From Inhella proteolytica (GTDB lineage: Bacteria > Pseudomonadota > Gammaproteobacteria > Burkholderiales > Burkholderiaceae_C), in contig NZ_JAEDAK010000004.1 of the NCBI RefSeq assembly GCF_016093275.1, positions 124,001 to 188,000 on the forward strand: DNA of 64,000 nucleotides, in the 5' to 3' direction. A model generated the notes under the pieces. That model saw only the letters and a list, made by a program, of their open reading frames with translations, was not told where the DNA came from and did no database searches. Positions 16,826-25,122 of this stretch are shown in pieces. A program made the translations under genes and the position numbers. Position 1 is the stretch's first letter. Each line of letters begins with the position of its first letter.

Positions 16826-16874
16826 CGGGGTGTGGGGTTGAAGACCCCACGGGCTCTCACTCAAATCTCAAGAC

Positions 16875-17507
16875 TCAGCAGAACGGCGCCACCAAGCCCT
16901 CCACCTCAAACACCTTCTGCAAAGCCGGCCGCGCCACGACCCGCTGCAGATACGGCCCGATATGTGGGAAGTCGCGCGCCTTCTTGCCGGCGAAATTGCG
17001 CGTCCAGCGGCACAGGGTGAAGGCCAGGCAGTCCACCGCCGTGAACTCCGACCCCAGCAGCCAGGGCTGACCGTGGCGTGCGAGTTGATCGTCGAGCTGC
17101 TGCAGCATCTCCAGCACCTTGGCCTCGGCCTGCGCCTTGATCTGGGCCGGGCGCTCGGCGTCCCAGCGCTCGGGGTAGAAGTAGTTGATCAGCGCGGGCT
17201 GCAGGGTGTTGGTCAGCCAGATCAGCCACTGGTAGGCCAGCGCGCGCTCGCGGCTGCCCACGGCGGGCAGCAGGCGGCCGGCCTGGTCGCTCAGGTGCAG
17301 CAGGATGGCCGCCGTCTGGTGCAGCACCAGGTCACCGTCCACCAGCACCGGGATCTGGCCGTTCGGGTTGAGCTTCAGGTAGGGCTCGCGGCGGTGTTCG
17401 CCGCCGGCCACGTCCACCCGCACCAGCTCATGCGGCAGGTCGAGTTCGCGCAGCAGGAAATGGGGCGCCATGGCGGCGCTGCTGGGGCTGAAGTGCAACT
17501 GGATCAC
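16875..17507 (-). CDS. glutathione S-transferase family protein
   Basis: 210 residues. The N-terminal thioredoxin-like domain has IQLHFSPSSAAMAPHFLL, the LNPNGQIPVLVDGD cis-proline strand and LHQTAAILLHLSD (the glutathione gamma-glutamyl site, normally ESxAI). The C-terminal all-helical domain contains FTAVDCLAFTLCRW. The serine-rich N-terminus suggests a Ser-type or Beta/Zeta-like member. I place the start at the GTG at 17507, with GGAG 7 nt upstream; it overlaps the stop of xdhC by 4 nt. It may detoxify an electrophile produced or handled by the neighbouring hydroxylase, but this is only context. Confidence 0.88.
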   Translation of the reverse strand: MIQLHFSPSSAAMAPHFLLRELDLPHELVRVDVAGGEHRREPYLKLNPNGQIPVLVDGDLVLHQTAAILLHLSDQAGRLLPAVGSRERALAYQWLIWLTNTLQPALINYFYPERWDAERPAQIKAQAEAKVLEMLQQLDDQLARHGQPWLLGSEFTAVDCLAFTLCRWTRNFAGKKARDFPHIGPYLQRVVARPALQKVFEVEGLVAPFC

Positions 17508-18451
17508 TGGGGTCTCCGGACTTGGACAAGATGGGCCGCGATCGCCACGGCGATCTCGGCGGGGGTGTGGGCGGCTATGGGCAGGCCCACCGGGCCGTGC
17601 AGGCGCGCGAGCCGCTCCTCTTCGAGGCCGAAGTGTTCGCGCAGGCGCTCGCGCCGTTTGCTCTGGTTGGCGCGCGAGCCGATGGCGCCGACGTAATAGG
17701 CCGGGCTGCGCAGGGCTTCGAGCAGGGCCAGGTCGTCGAGCTTGGGGTCGTGGGTGAGGGCCACCACGGCGCTGGCGGCGTCGGGGGCGAAGGCCTGCAC
17801 GGCGTCGTCGGGCATGGCGCGGCTGAGGCGCGCACCGCCGGGTTCGAAGGCGGCCAGGGCTTCCTCGCGCGGCTCGCAAACCGTCACCTCGAAATCCAGG
17901 CTGCGCGCCAGCGGGGCCAGGACGGCGGCGATCGGGCCGGCACCGATCAGCAGCAGCCGCCAGGGCGGGCCGAAGACCTGCTGCAGCATGGCGTCGTCGC
18001 ACTGCAGGCGCGGGGTGTCCGGGCTCGGGAGGCTGATCTGCGTGGCGCCGTCGGGCCGGGCCACCCGGCGCAGGCTGGCCTGGCCCTGCTCCAGCCGGGC
18101 GATGAGCGCCGGCAGCGCGCTGTGCGGGCCCAGGCGCTCCAGGTGCAGTTCCAGCGTGCCGCCGCAGGGCAGGCCGAAGCGCTGCGCCTCGTCGGCACTG
18201 ACGCCGTAGCGCAGCAACTGCACGGCGGCCTCGCCCAGCTGGCCGCGGCGCACCTTGTCCAGCACGTCGTCCTCGACGCAGCCGCCGCTGACCGAGCCGA
18301 CCCAGGCGCCATCGTCGCGCCAGGCGGCCAGGGAGCCGGGCGGGCGCGGTGCCGAGCCCCAGGTGCGCACCACGGTGGCCAGCCAGACGGCATGGCCGGC
18401 CTCCAGCCAGGCCTGGGCCTGGCGCAGAACGGAAAGATCGACGGGCGTCAT
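17504..18451 (-). CDS. xdhC: XdhC-family molybdenum-cofactor maturation protein
   Basis: XdhC binds molybdenum cofactor, helps its sulfuration and inserts it into xanthine-dehydrogenase-type enzymes. The 315-residue product has the N-terminal XdhC/CoxI domain (WLATVVRTWGSAPRPPGSLA, GSVSGGCVEDDV, FGLPCGGTLELHLE) and the C-terminal Rossmann domain (LLLIGAGPIAAVLAPLARSL, ALTHDPKLDDLALLEAL, YVGAIGSRANQSKRRERL, PIAAHTPAEIAVAIAAHL). It is divergent from the three hydroxylase subunit genes, which is the usual arrangement. The start is the ATG at 18451; the region up to 18566 should hold both promoters. Confidence 0.93.
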   Translation of the reverse strand: MTPVDLSVLRQAQAWLEAGHAVWLATVVRTWGSAPRPPGSLAAWRDDGAWVGSVSGGCVEDDVLDKVRRGQLGEAAVQLLRYGVSADEAQRFGLPCGGTLELHLERLGPHSALPALIARLEQGQASLRRVARPDGATQISLPSPDTPRLQCDDAMLQQVFGPPWRLLLIGAGPIAAVLAPLARSLDFEVTVCEPREEALAAFEPGGARLSRAMPDDAVQAFAPDAASAVVALTHDPKLDDLALLEALRSPAYYVGAIGSRANQSKRRERLREHFGLEEERLARLHGPVGLPIAAHTPAEIAVAIAAHLVQVRRPQ

Positions 18452-18566
18452 GGGCGCGCAGCATCGCAGAGCCGCGCGCGGCATCCAGGCGTCATGCTCC
18501 GGGTAAGGCCCATTGGAAGCCCGCACCCCGGGCGCGACGATGGCCCGAAACCATGAGGGGGCTGGG

Positions 18567-19043
18567 ATGCGATACCGGGTGGAATTGATGGTCAACGGCG
18601 AGGCCGTGACGCGCGAGGTGCCGGCCACGCGCACGCTGGTGCAGCTGCTGCGCGAGGACCTGGACCTCACCGGCACCCATGTGGGCTGCGACACCGCGCA
18701 ATGCGGCGCCTGCACGGTGCATCTGAATGGCCACGCCGTGAAGGCCTGCAATGTGCTGGCCCTGCAGGCCGAAGGCTGCGAGGTGCGCACCATCGAGGGC
18801 CTGTCGCCGCCCGACAGCTCGTTGCACGTGATGCAGCAGGCCTTTCAAGATTGCCATGGCCTGCAATGCGGCTTCTGCACCCCGGGCATGGTGATGGCCG
18901 CGCTCGATCTGGTGACCAACACCCGCTGCGAGACCGAGGCCGACATCCGCAACGGCCTGGACGGCAATTTCTGCCGCTGCACCGGGTATCACAACATCGT
19001 GCGCGCCGTGCAGAAGGCCGCTGACCAGTTGGTGCGTCGATGA
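18567..19043 (+). CDS. molybdenum hydroxylase, [2Fe-2S] small subunit
   Basis: 158 residues, the standard length for the CoxS/XdhA small subunit. The plant-type ferredoxin cluster ligands are in THVGCDTAQCGACTVHLNG and VKACNVLA; the second cluster ligands are in LQCGFCTPGMVMAA and NFCRCTGYHNIV. It passes electrons from the molybdenum centre to FAD. The ATG at 18567 follows a purine-rich GAGGGGG. An 80-bp gap separates it from the large-subunit gene; that gap contains a GTCAC/GTGAC dyad (GTCACGCAGTGAC) close before the large-subunit ribosome-binding site. Confidence 0.95.
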   Translation: MRYRVELMVNGEAVTREVPATRTLVQLLREDLDLTGTHVGCDTAQCGACTVHLNGHAVKACNVLALQAEGCEVRTIEGLSPPDSSLHVMQQAFQDCHGLQCGFCTPGMVMAALDLVTNTRCETEADIRNGLDGNFCRCTGYHNIVRAVQKAADQLVRR

Positions 19044-19122
19044 GCGCTCACGCACGGCCGCTCCGAAGTGAGCGCGTTCCTCCCTTGGGGAGGTGGTCAC
19101 GCAGTGACCGGAGGGCAGTCCA

Positions 19123-21465
19123 ATGAACACGAACCCGATCGGCCAGGCCCTGCCGCGCCGCGAGGACCACCGCTTCCTGGTGGGCCGCGGCCGCTACACC
19201 GACGACCTGGTGCTGCCCCACCAGACCTACGGCTTTTTCCTGCGCAGCCCCTACGCGCATGCGCGCATCCAGCGCCTGGACACCAGCGAGGCGCGCGAGG
19301 CGCCCGGCGTGCGCCTGGTGCTCACCGGGGCCGACTTTCGCGCCTTCGGCGGCCTGCCCTGCGGCTGGCTGATCCACTCGGCCGACAACAGCCCGATGAA
19401 GGAGCCGCGCCACCCCATCCTGGCCGACGGCGTGCTGCGCCATGTGGGCGAGCCCTATGCGCTGGTGGTGGCCGACACGCTGGCGCAGGCCAAGGCGGCC
19501 GCGGCGCTGATCGTGCTGGAGGCCGAGGAGCTGCCCGCGGTGGCCGACACCGCGCACGCCAGCACGCACGGCACCGCCGTGCACCCGGAGGCGCCGGACA
19601 ACGTCTGCTACCGCTGGGAGGTGGGCGACGAGGCCGCCACCACGCGCGCCTTCGAGCAGGCCGCGCACGTCACCCGCCTGGCCTTCCGCAACAACCGGCT
19701 GATCCCCAACGCCATCGAGCCGCGCGCCGCCAATGCCAGCCACAACCCGGCCGACGACCACACCACGCTCTATGTGGCCAACCAGAACCCGCACCTGGAG
19801 CGCCTGCTGATGTGCGCCTTCGTGCTCGGCATTCCCGAGCACAAGCTGCGCGTCATCGCGCCCGATGTGGGCGGCGGCTTCGGCAGCAAGATCTTTCTGT
19901 ACAGCGAGGAGACCGCGCTGGTGCACGCCAGCCGCCAGATCGGCCGGCCGGTGAAGTGGACGGCCGAGCGCAGCGAGAGCTTCCTGAGTGACGCCCATGG
20001 CCGCGACCACGTCACCGAGGCCGAGCTGGCGCTGGATGCCCAGGGGCAGTTCACCGGTCTGCGCGTGCGCACCACGGCCAACCTGGGCGCCTACCTGAGC
20101 ACCTTCGCCTCCTGCGTGCCCACCATCCTCTACGCCACCCTGCTGGCCGGCCAGTACCGCACGCCGGCCATCCATGCCGAGGTGACGGCCGTCTTCACCC
20201 ACACGGCGCCGGTGGACGCCTACCGCGGCGCCGGCCGGCCCGAGGCCACCTATGTGGTGGAACGCCTGGTGGAAACCGCGGCGCGTGAGCTGGGCATGGA
20301 CCCGGTGGAACTGCGCCGCCGCAACTTCATCCGCCAGTTCCCCTACGCCACGCCGGTGGGGCTGACCTATGACGTGGGCGATTACGACGCCACGCTGAAC
20401 GGCGTGCTGGAGCTGGCCGACCTGGCCGGCTACCCGGCCCGCAAGGCGGTGAGCGAGGCGCGGGGCCTCAAGCGCGGCATCGGCTACAGCTGCTACATCG
20501 AGGCCTGCGGCCTGGCGCCCTCGCACCTGGCGGGGCAGCTGGGCGCCCGCGCAGGCCTGTTCGAGTCGGCCCTGGTGCGCGTGCACCCCACCGGCAAGGT
20601 CAGCGTCTTCACCGGCAGCCACAGCCATGGACAGGGGCATGAAACCAGCTTTGCGCAGCTGGTGGCCGGGCGGCTGGGCATCCCGGTGGAGGATGTCGAC
20701 ATCGTGCATGGCGACACCGGCCGCATCCCTTTCGGCATGGGCACCTACGGCAGCCGCTCGCTGGCGGTGGGCGGCTCGGCCATCGTCAAGGCACTCGACA
20801 AGGTGCTGAACAAGGCGCGCCGCATCGCCGCCTACCTGCTGGACTGTGCACCCGAGCAGGTGCAGTTCGAGAACGGCCTGTTCCGCCACGGCGAGCGCCA
20901 GCGCCGCTTCACCGACATCGCGCTGGCCGCCTACGTGCCCCACCACTACCCGCTCGGTGAGCTGGAGCCCGGGCTGGAGGAGTTGGCCTTCTATGACCCC
21001 GCCAACTTCACCTTCCCGGCCGGCAGCCATGTCTGCGAGGTCGAGATCGACCCGCGCACCGGCCATGTGAAGGTGGATCGCTTCAGCGCGGTGGACGACT
21101 TCGGCACCGTGATGAACCCCTTGATCGTCGAAGGCCAGGTGCAGGGCGGCGTGGCCCAGGGCATCGGCCAGGCGCTGCTGGAGCACGGCGTCTACGACCC
21201 CGACAGCGGCCAGCTGCTGACCGGCAGCTACATGGACTACGCGCTGCCGCGCGCCGACGACATCCCCGACATCGCCGTGCACACCCTGCCCGGCACGCCC
21301 TGCCCGCACAACCCCATCGGCGCCAAGGGCTGCGGCGAGGCCGGCACCATCGGCGCGCCAGCGGCCGTCATCAACGCCATTTGCGACGCCCTGGGCGTGA
21401 AGGAGATGCCGATGCCGGCCACGCCCTTCCAGGTCTGGCAGGTGCTCCAGGAAATTGACCCATGA
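19123..21465 (+). CDS. molybdenum hydroxylase large subunit (xanthine dehydrogenase/CoxL family)
   Basis: 780 residues. It binds the molybdopterin cofactor and hydroxylates the substrate. Motifs: [15 protein letters not shown] at the N-terminus, VGGGFGSK for cofactor binding, [44 protein letters not shown], and [17 protein letters not shown] with the catalytic glutamate. The active-site loop is AYRGAGR, not the AYxCSFR of true aerobic CO dehydrogenase, so this is a form-II or general hydroxylase and CO is an unlikely substrate. Aldehydes, purines or N-heterocycles are all possible. The FAD subunit gene overlaps its stop. Confidence 0.94.
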   Translation: MNTNPIGQALPRREDHRFLVGRGRYTDDLVLPHQTYGFFLRSPYAHARIQRLDTSEAREAPGVRLVLTGADFRAFGGLPCGWLIHSADNSPMKEPRHPILADGVLRHVGEPYALVVADTLAQAKAAAALIVLEAEELPAVADTAHASTHGTAVHPEAPDNVCYRWEVGDEAATTRAFEQAAHVTRLAFRNNRLIPNAIEPRAANASHNPADDHTTLYVANQNPHLERLLMCAFVLGIPEHKLRVIAPDVGGGFGSKIFLYSEETALVHASRQIGRPVKWTAERSESFLSDAHGRDHVTEAELALDAQGQFTGLRVRTTANLGAYLSTFASCVPTILYATLLAGQYRTPAIHAEVTAVFTHTAPVDAYRGAGRPEATYVVERLVETAARELGMDPVELRRRNFIRQFPYATPVGLTYDVGDYDATLNGVLELADLAGYPARKAVSEARGLKRGIGYSCYIEACGLAPSHLAGQLGARAGLFESALVRVHPTGKVSVFTGSHSHGQGHETSFAQLVAGRLGIPVEDVDIVHGDTGRIPFGMGTYGSRSLAVGGSAIVKALDKVLNKARRIAAYLLDCAPEQVQFENGLFRHGERQRRFTDIALAAYVPHHYPLGELEPGLEELAFYDPANFTFPAGSHVCEVEIDPRTGHVKVDRFSAVDDFGTVMNPLIVEGQVQGGVAQGIGQALLEHGVYDPDSGQLLTGSYMDYALPRADDIPDIAVHTLPGTPCPHNPIGAKGCGEAGTIGAPAAVINAICDALGVKEMPMPATPFQVWQVLQEIDP

Positions 21466-22259
21466 ACTACACCCGTGCCGAATCGGTCGAGCAGGCGGTC
21501 GAGGCCTTCCAGGCCCACCCGGAAGCGCGCTACCTGGCCGGCGGCCAGAGCCTGCTGCCGGCGCTGCGCCTGGGCCTGGCCACGCCGGGCGCCCTGATCG
21601 ACCTGGGCCGTCTGCATGCGCTGCGCGGCATCCGCGCCGAGGGCGAGCACACCTTGCACATCGGGGCGCTGAGCCGCCATGCCGAAGTGGCCGACTCGCG
21701 CGACGTGCAGGGCCTGATCCCCGGCCTGGCCGAGCTGGCCGGGCAGATCGGCGACCGCCAGGTGCGCGAGATGGGCACGCTGGGCGGCAGCATCGCCAAT
21801 GCCGACCCGGCCGCCTGCTACCCGGCCGCGCTGCTGGGCCTGGGCGCGCTGATCCAGACCGACCGGCGCGTGCTGCCGGCCGATTCCTTCTTCCAGGGCC
21901 TGTTCCACACCGCGCTGGAAGAGGGCGAGCTGATCCAGCGCGTCAGCTTCCCGGTGCCCGAGCAGAGCGCCTACGAGAAGTTCCGCCAGCCGGCCTCGCG
22001 CTTCGCCCTGGTGGGGGTGTTCGTCAGCCGCGGGCCGCTGGGCGTGCGCGTGGGCGTCACCGGTGCGGGGCCCTGCGCCTTTCGCGCCAAGGCGCTGGAG
22101 GCCGCGCTGCAGGCCGACTGGCGGCCCGAGGCGGCGCGTGCGGTGGCGCTGGGCGCTGAGGGCTTGCTGAGCGATTTGCACGGCAGCGCGGCCTACCGCG
22201 CGGCGCTGATACCCGAGCTCTGCGCACGGGCCGTAGCCCGGGCCAGCCTGGGGCGCTGA
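21462..22259 (+). CDS. molybdenum hydroxylase FAD-binding medium subunit
   Basis: 265 residues of the CoxM/XdhB type. FAD-binding segments are [20 protein letters not shown] and [21 protein letters not shown]; the C-terminal domain has [17 protein letters not shown]. It transfers electrons from the iron-sulfur subunit to the acceptor. ATG overlaps the large-subunit stop (ATGA). The order here is small-large-medium subunit. Fifteen bases after its stop begins the first EAL gene, on the same strand. Confidence 0.94.
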   Translation: MNYTRAESVEQAVEAFQAHPEARYLAGGQSLLPALRLGLATPGALIDLGRLHALRGIRAEGEHTLHIGALSRHAEVADSRDVQGLIPGLAELAGQIGDRQVREMGTLGGSIANADPAACYPAALLGLGALIQTDRRVLPADSFFQGLFHTALEEGELIQRVSFPVPEQSAYEKFRQPASRFALVGVFVSRGPLGVRVGVTGAGPCAFRAKALEAALQADWRPEAARAVALGAEGLLSDLHGSAAYRAALIPELCARAVARASLGR

Positions 22260-22274
22260 AGCGGGCGGCCGGAG

Positions 22275-23666
22275 GTGCACACCGCCCCCGGCAACCCCTT
22301 GCGCTGGCGGCGCTGGCTGGGCACGGCCCGGCTGTTGCTGCTGGCGCAGGAGCGGCGCGAAAGCGCGGTCGCGGCGCCGGAGCGGCGCCGGCGCCAGCTC
22401 GATCTGGGCGCGCTGGGCCTGCTGCTGGCCTGTGCCCCCTGGCTGCTGTACTTCGCCTGGCGGGGCGTGTGGCTGCCGGCGCTGCTGTGCGGGCTGGGCG
22501 TGCTGCTGGGCCTGGCCCTGGTGCTGTGCGCGCAGCGGGGGCGCTTCCGCCTGGGGGCGCTGCTGCTCTTTGGTGGCGTCTGGGCCACCGTGGCCGCTTT
22601 CGGGATTTGGGTGGACCGGCCGGTCGACGCGCTGCCGCGTGGCGTGCAGTTCGTGCTGCTGCCGCTCTACCTGGCGCGGCCGGTGCTGCTGGCCGGCCTG
22701 CGCCCGCTGTGGCGCGCGCTGGCCGGGCTGCTGACGCTGGCGCTGTTCGTGCTGCTGTGTGCCTTGCCCGATGTCGGCACCGGCGCCCCCCCGCTCAGCC
22801 ACGGCGAACGCCTGGTCGGCCTGGGGTTGAGCTTGGTCGGCGCCGCGCTGTTGACGCAGAACCTGGCGCGTGCCGGCGCGGCGCAGGCGCGCGTGCGCCA
22901 GGGCCTGGCGCTGGAGCTGGCGCAGGCGATCGCGCAGGACCAGCTCAGCCTGCACCTGCAGCCGCAGTGCGACGAGAACGGCCGCCTCGTCGGCCTGGAG
23001 GCCCTGCTGCGCTGGCCCCACCCGCAGCGGGGTCTGCTGCGGCCGGCGCAATTCCTGTCGCTGGCCGAGCGCGAGGGCCTGATGGTGCCGCTGGGCCTGT
23101 GGGTGCTGCGCCAGGCGGCCACGCTGGCGCGGCAGTGGCAGGGCCACCCGCAGCTCGGCACGGTGCCCATCGCCATCAACCTCTCGCTGCTGCAGGTGCA
23201 GGACGCCACGGCCCGCCAGCGCCTGCTGGAGCAGCTGGCCGCCTTGGAGCTGCCGCCCGGGCGCCTGCGCCTGGAGCTGGCCGAGCCCGTGTTCGCCGCC
23301 CACCCGCAGACCCTGGAAGCAGTGCTGGAAGGCGCACAGGCGCTGGGCGTGGGCGGGGCGCTGGAGCACTTCGGCGCCGGCTGGTCGGCGCTGACCAGCT
23401 TGGCCCATCTGCCGCTGGAGCAGCTGAAGATCGACCGCCAGTTCGTGCAGACCCTGGACCCCGGCGCGGCGCAGCGCGACAGCATTGCCCAGGCCGTGGT
23501 GCAGCTGGGCCAGCGCCTGGGCCTGGCGGTGGTGGCCGCGGGGGTGGAGACCGCGGCCCAGCAGGAGGCACTGCGCCAGCTGGGCTGCACACGCTTCCAG
23601 GGCCACTGGATCGGCCTGCCGATGACCCCGGTGGCGCTGCAGCAGTGGGCGGAGGCGGCGCGGTGA
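22275..23666 (+). CDS. membrane EAL-domain protein with degraded active site (EAL array copy 1)
   Basis: 463 residues: several hydrophobic segments between ~42 and ~205, then an EAL domain from ~215. Kept motifs: GLEALLRW, INLSLLQVQ and LEQLKIDRQFV. Lost motifs: the metal-binding DDFGTGYS is EHFGAGWS, and AEGVE is AAGVE. Both changes remove residues needed for cyclic-di-GMP hydrolysis, so this copy is probably not a phosphodiesterase; it may bind cyclic-di-GMP or a partner. The GTG at 22275 has a GGAGG directly overlapping it, which is poor spacing, so the true start may be elsewhere. It overlaps the next EAL gene by 4 nt. Confidence 0.88.
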   Translation: MHTAPGNPLRWRRWLGTARLLLLAQERRESAVAAPERRRRQLDLGALGLLLACAPWLLYFAWRGVWLPALLCGLGVLLGLALVLCAQRGRFRLGALLLFGGVWATVAAFGIWVDRPVDALPRGVQFVLLPLYLARPVLLAGLRPLWRALAGLLTLALFVLLCALPDVGTGAPPLSHGERLVGLGLSLVGAALLTQNLARAGAAQARVRQGLALELAQAIAQDQLSLHLQPQCDENGRLVGLEALLRWPHPQRGLLRPAQFLSLAEREGLMVPLGLWVLRQAATLARQWQGHPQLGTVPIAINLSLLQVQDATARQRLLEQLAALELPPGRLRLELAEPVFAAHPQTLEAVLEGAQALGVGGALEHFGAGWSALTSLAHLPLEQLKIDRQFVQTLDPGAAQRDSIAQAVVQLGQRLGLAVVAAGVETAAQQEALRQLGCTRFQGHWIGLPMTPVALQQWAEAAR

Positions 23667-25042
23667 GCCCGGCCCTCGTCAAGGGCGCCGGGCGCGCCTG
23701 GAGCCCGCCCGAGGCGCCACCCGACCCGCAGTTCGAGCGCCGCCGCCAGCTGCTGCTGTGGGTGGCGATCGCACTGATCGGCCTGCTCTCGCTGAGCTTC
23801 GCGCTGCGCTTCGGTCTGCAGGGCCAGCAGCGCCTGGCGCAGCTGCAGCTGGGCTACCTGGGCGTGGCCCTGGGCGCCGCCTGGCTGCTGCACGCCGGCC
23901 TGGTGCGCGACGCCGCGCTCTTCCTGGTGCTGGCCAGCGCGCTGGGCATCGCCGTCAACGCCTGGTGGGCCGATCTGCCGCAGCACGGCACGCCGCGCAC
24001 CCTGCATCTCTACCTGATTCCGCTGCTGCTGCTGGCGCGCTTCTGGCTCTCGCGCGAGCCCCGCCTGCTGCGCAGCGCCACCAGCGCCAGCCTGCTGCTG
24101 CTGCTGGGCCTGCTGTGTGTGCTGGACAACCCTTTTGTCCAGCCGCTGGTTCTGCCGCCCGGCGAGCACCGCCGCCTGGCCTGGGCCGTGCCGGTGCTCG
24201 CCGCCGTGCTGTTCGCGCTGCTCACGCGCCTGCAGGAGCTGGACCTGCACGACCAGCTGCGCCTGGAGCTGGACCTCGCCACCGCGCTGGCCGAGGACGA
24301 ACTGAGCTTGCACTTCCAGCCGCAGTGCGATGCCGCCGGCCGCCCCTTTGGCGCCGAGGCGCTGGTGCGCTGGGAGCACCCGCGGCTGGGCGCGGTGTCG
24401 CCCGCACGCTTCGTGGCGCTGGCCGAGCGCAGCGGCCTGATCCTGGCGCTGGGCGAGCAGGTGGCGCGCAAGGCCTGCGCCTTTGCGGCGCGCTGCCAGC
24501 GGCAGCCCGGCCTGCGGGATCTGAGCATCGCCATCAACGTCAGCGCCGCACAGTTCCAGGACGAGGCGGCCTTCGAGCGCCTGCTGCAGACCGTGCAGGC
24601 GGCGCAGCTGCCGGCCGGCAGCATCAAGTTCGAGCTCACCGAGTCCTTGATCGTGCAGGACCTGGCCAGCCTGCGCGCGCGCCTGGCACGCTGCCAGGCC
24701 GCCGGCATCCGCACCGCGCTGGACGACTTCGGCACCGGGCATGCCTCGCTGGCCAGCCTGCGCGGCCTGCCGTTCGACCAGCTCAAGATCGACCAGGGCT
24801 TCGTGAAGAACCTCGGCCGCCACGCACGCGCCGAGGCGTTGGCGCAGTCCGTCATCCAGCTCGGCCGCGAACTCGGGCTGGAAGTGGTGGCCGAAGGCGT
24901 CGAGACCGCCGAGCACCTGGCCCTGCTGCAGGGCATGGGCTGCAGCCGCTTCCAGGGCTACTGGTTCGCCCGCCCCCTTCAAGAGGATGAGGCGCTGGCC
25001 TGGCTGCAGCGCCGCCGCGCGACTGAATCCACACCGGCCTAG
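23663..25042 (+). CDS. membrane EAL-domain phosphodiesterase (EAL array copy 2)
   Basis: 459 residues from the GTG at 23663, with GGAGG 7 nt upstream and a 4-nt overlap with copy 1. The N-terminal half has ~6 hydrophobic segments (LLLWVAIALIGLLSLSFAL, LGYLGVALGAAWLLHAGL and so on). The EAL domain keeps all key motifs: GAEALVRWEHP, INVSAAQFQ, FELTESLIV, LDDFGTGHASL, QLKIDQGFV and AEGVETAEH. It should hydrolyse cyclic-di-GMP to pGpG at the inner membrane. The membrane part shares a W-x-D-x-P then PR...LIPL pattern with the other three copies. Confidence 0.92.
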   Translation: MSPALVKGAGRAWSPPEAPPDPQFERRRQLLLWVAIALIGLLSLSFALRFGLQGQQRLAQLQLGYLGVALGAAWLLHAGLVRDAALFLVLASALGIAVNAWWADLPQHGTPRTLHLYLIPLLLLARFWLSREPRLLRSATSASLLLLLGLLCVLDNPFVQPLVLPPGEHRRLAWAVPVLAAVLFALLTRLQELDLHDQLRLELDLATALAEDELSLHFQPQCDAAGRPFGAEALVRWEHPRLGAVSPARFVALAERSGLILALGEQVARKACAFAARCQRQPGLRDLSIAINVSAAQFQDEAAFERLLQTVQAAQLPAGSIKFELTESLIVQDLASLRARLARCQAAGIRTALDDFGTGHASLASLRGLPFDQLKIDQGFVKNLGRHARAEALAQSVIQLGRELGLEVVAEGVETAEHLALLQGMGCSRFQGYWFARPLQEDEALAWLQRRRATESTPA

Positions 25043-25122
25043 GGTTTCCACCAGAGCCACTCCGGGGGGCGGGATGAACACACTGGGTTCACACCGGATC
25101 AACCGGGATCAGGGAGAGGGCC

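Larger units (their letters stand above)
16222..16874. repeat. 653-bp gene-free element bounded by inverted arms
   Basis: The outer arms at about 16246-16275 and 16834-16863 are imperfect inverted copies (both carry GAGAGCCC / GGGCTCTC and a matching GGGGCTTCA/TTGAAGACCCC part). Inside them lie two hairpins, 16365-16400 and 16790-16825, that are reverse complements of each other at 35 of 36 positions. The ~390 bp between the hairpins shows no protein I can support. I found no direct target repeats at the ends. Confidence 0.75.

Noticed and set aside
16377-16841. A 154-codon plus-strand frame running between the two 36-mer hairpins
   Set aside because: It begins and ends inside hairpin repeats, has no ribosome-binding site and no recognisable protein character.
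19123-21465. Aerobic CO dehydrogenase large subunit
   Set aside because: The AYxCSFR loop of true CO dehydrogenase is absent; the sequence has AYRGAGR.
22667-25102. Long minus-strand frames opposite the EAL array
   Set aside because: Glutamine/alanine-rich shadow translation; the EAL motifs are on the plus strand.
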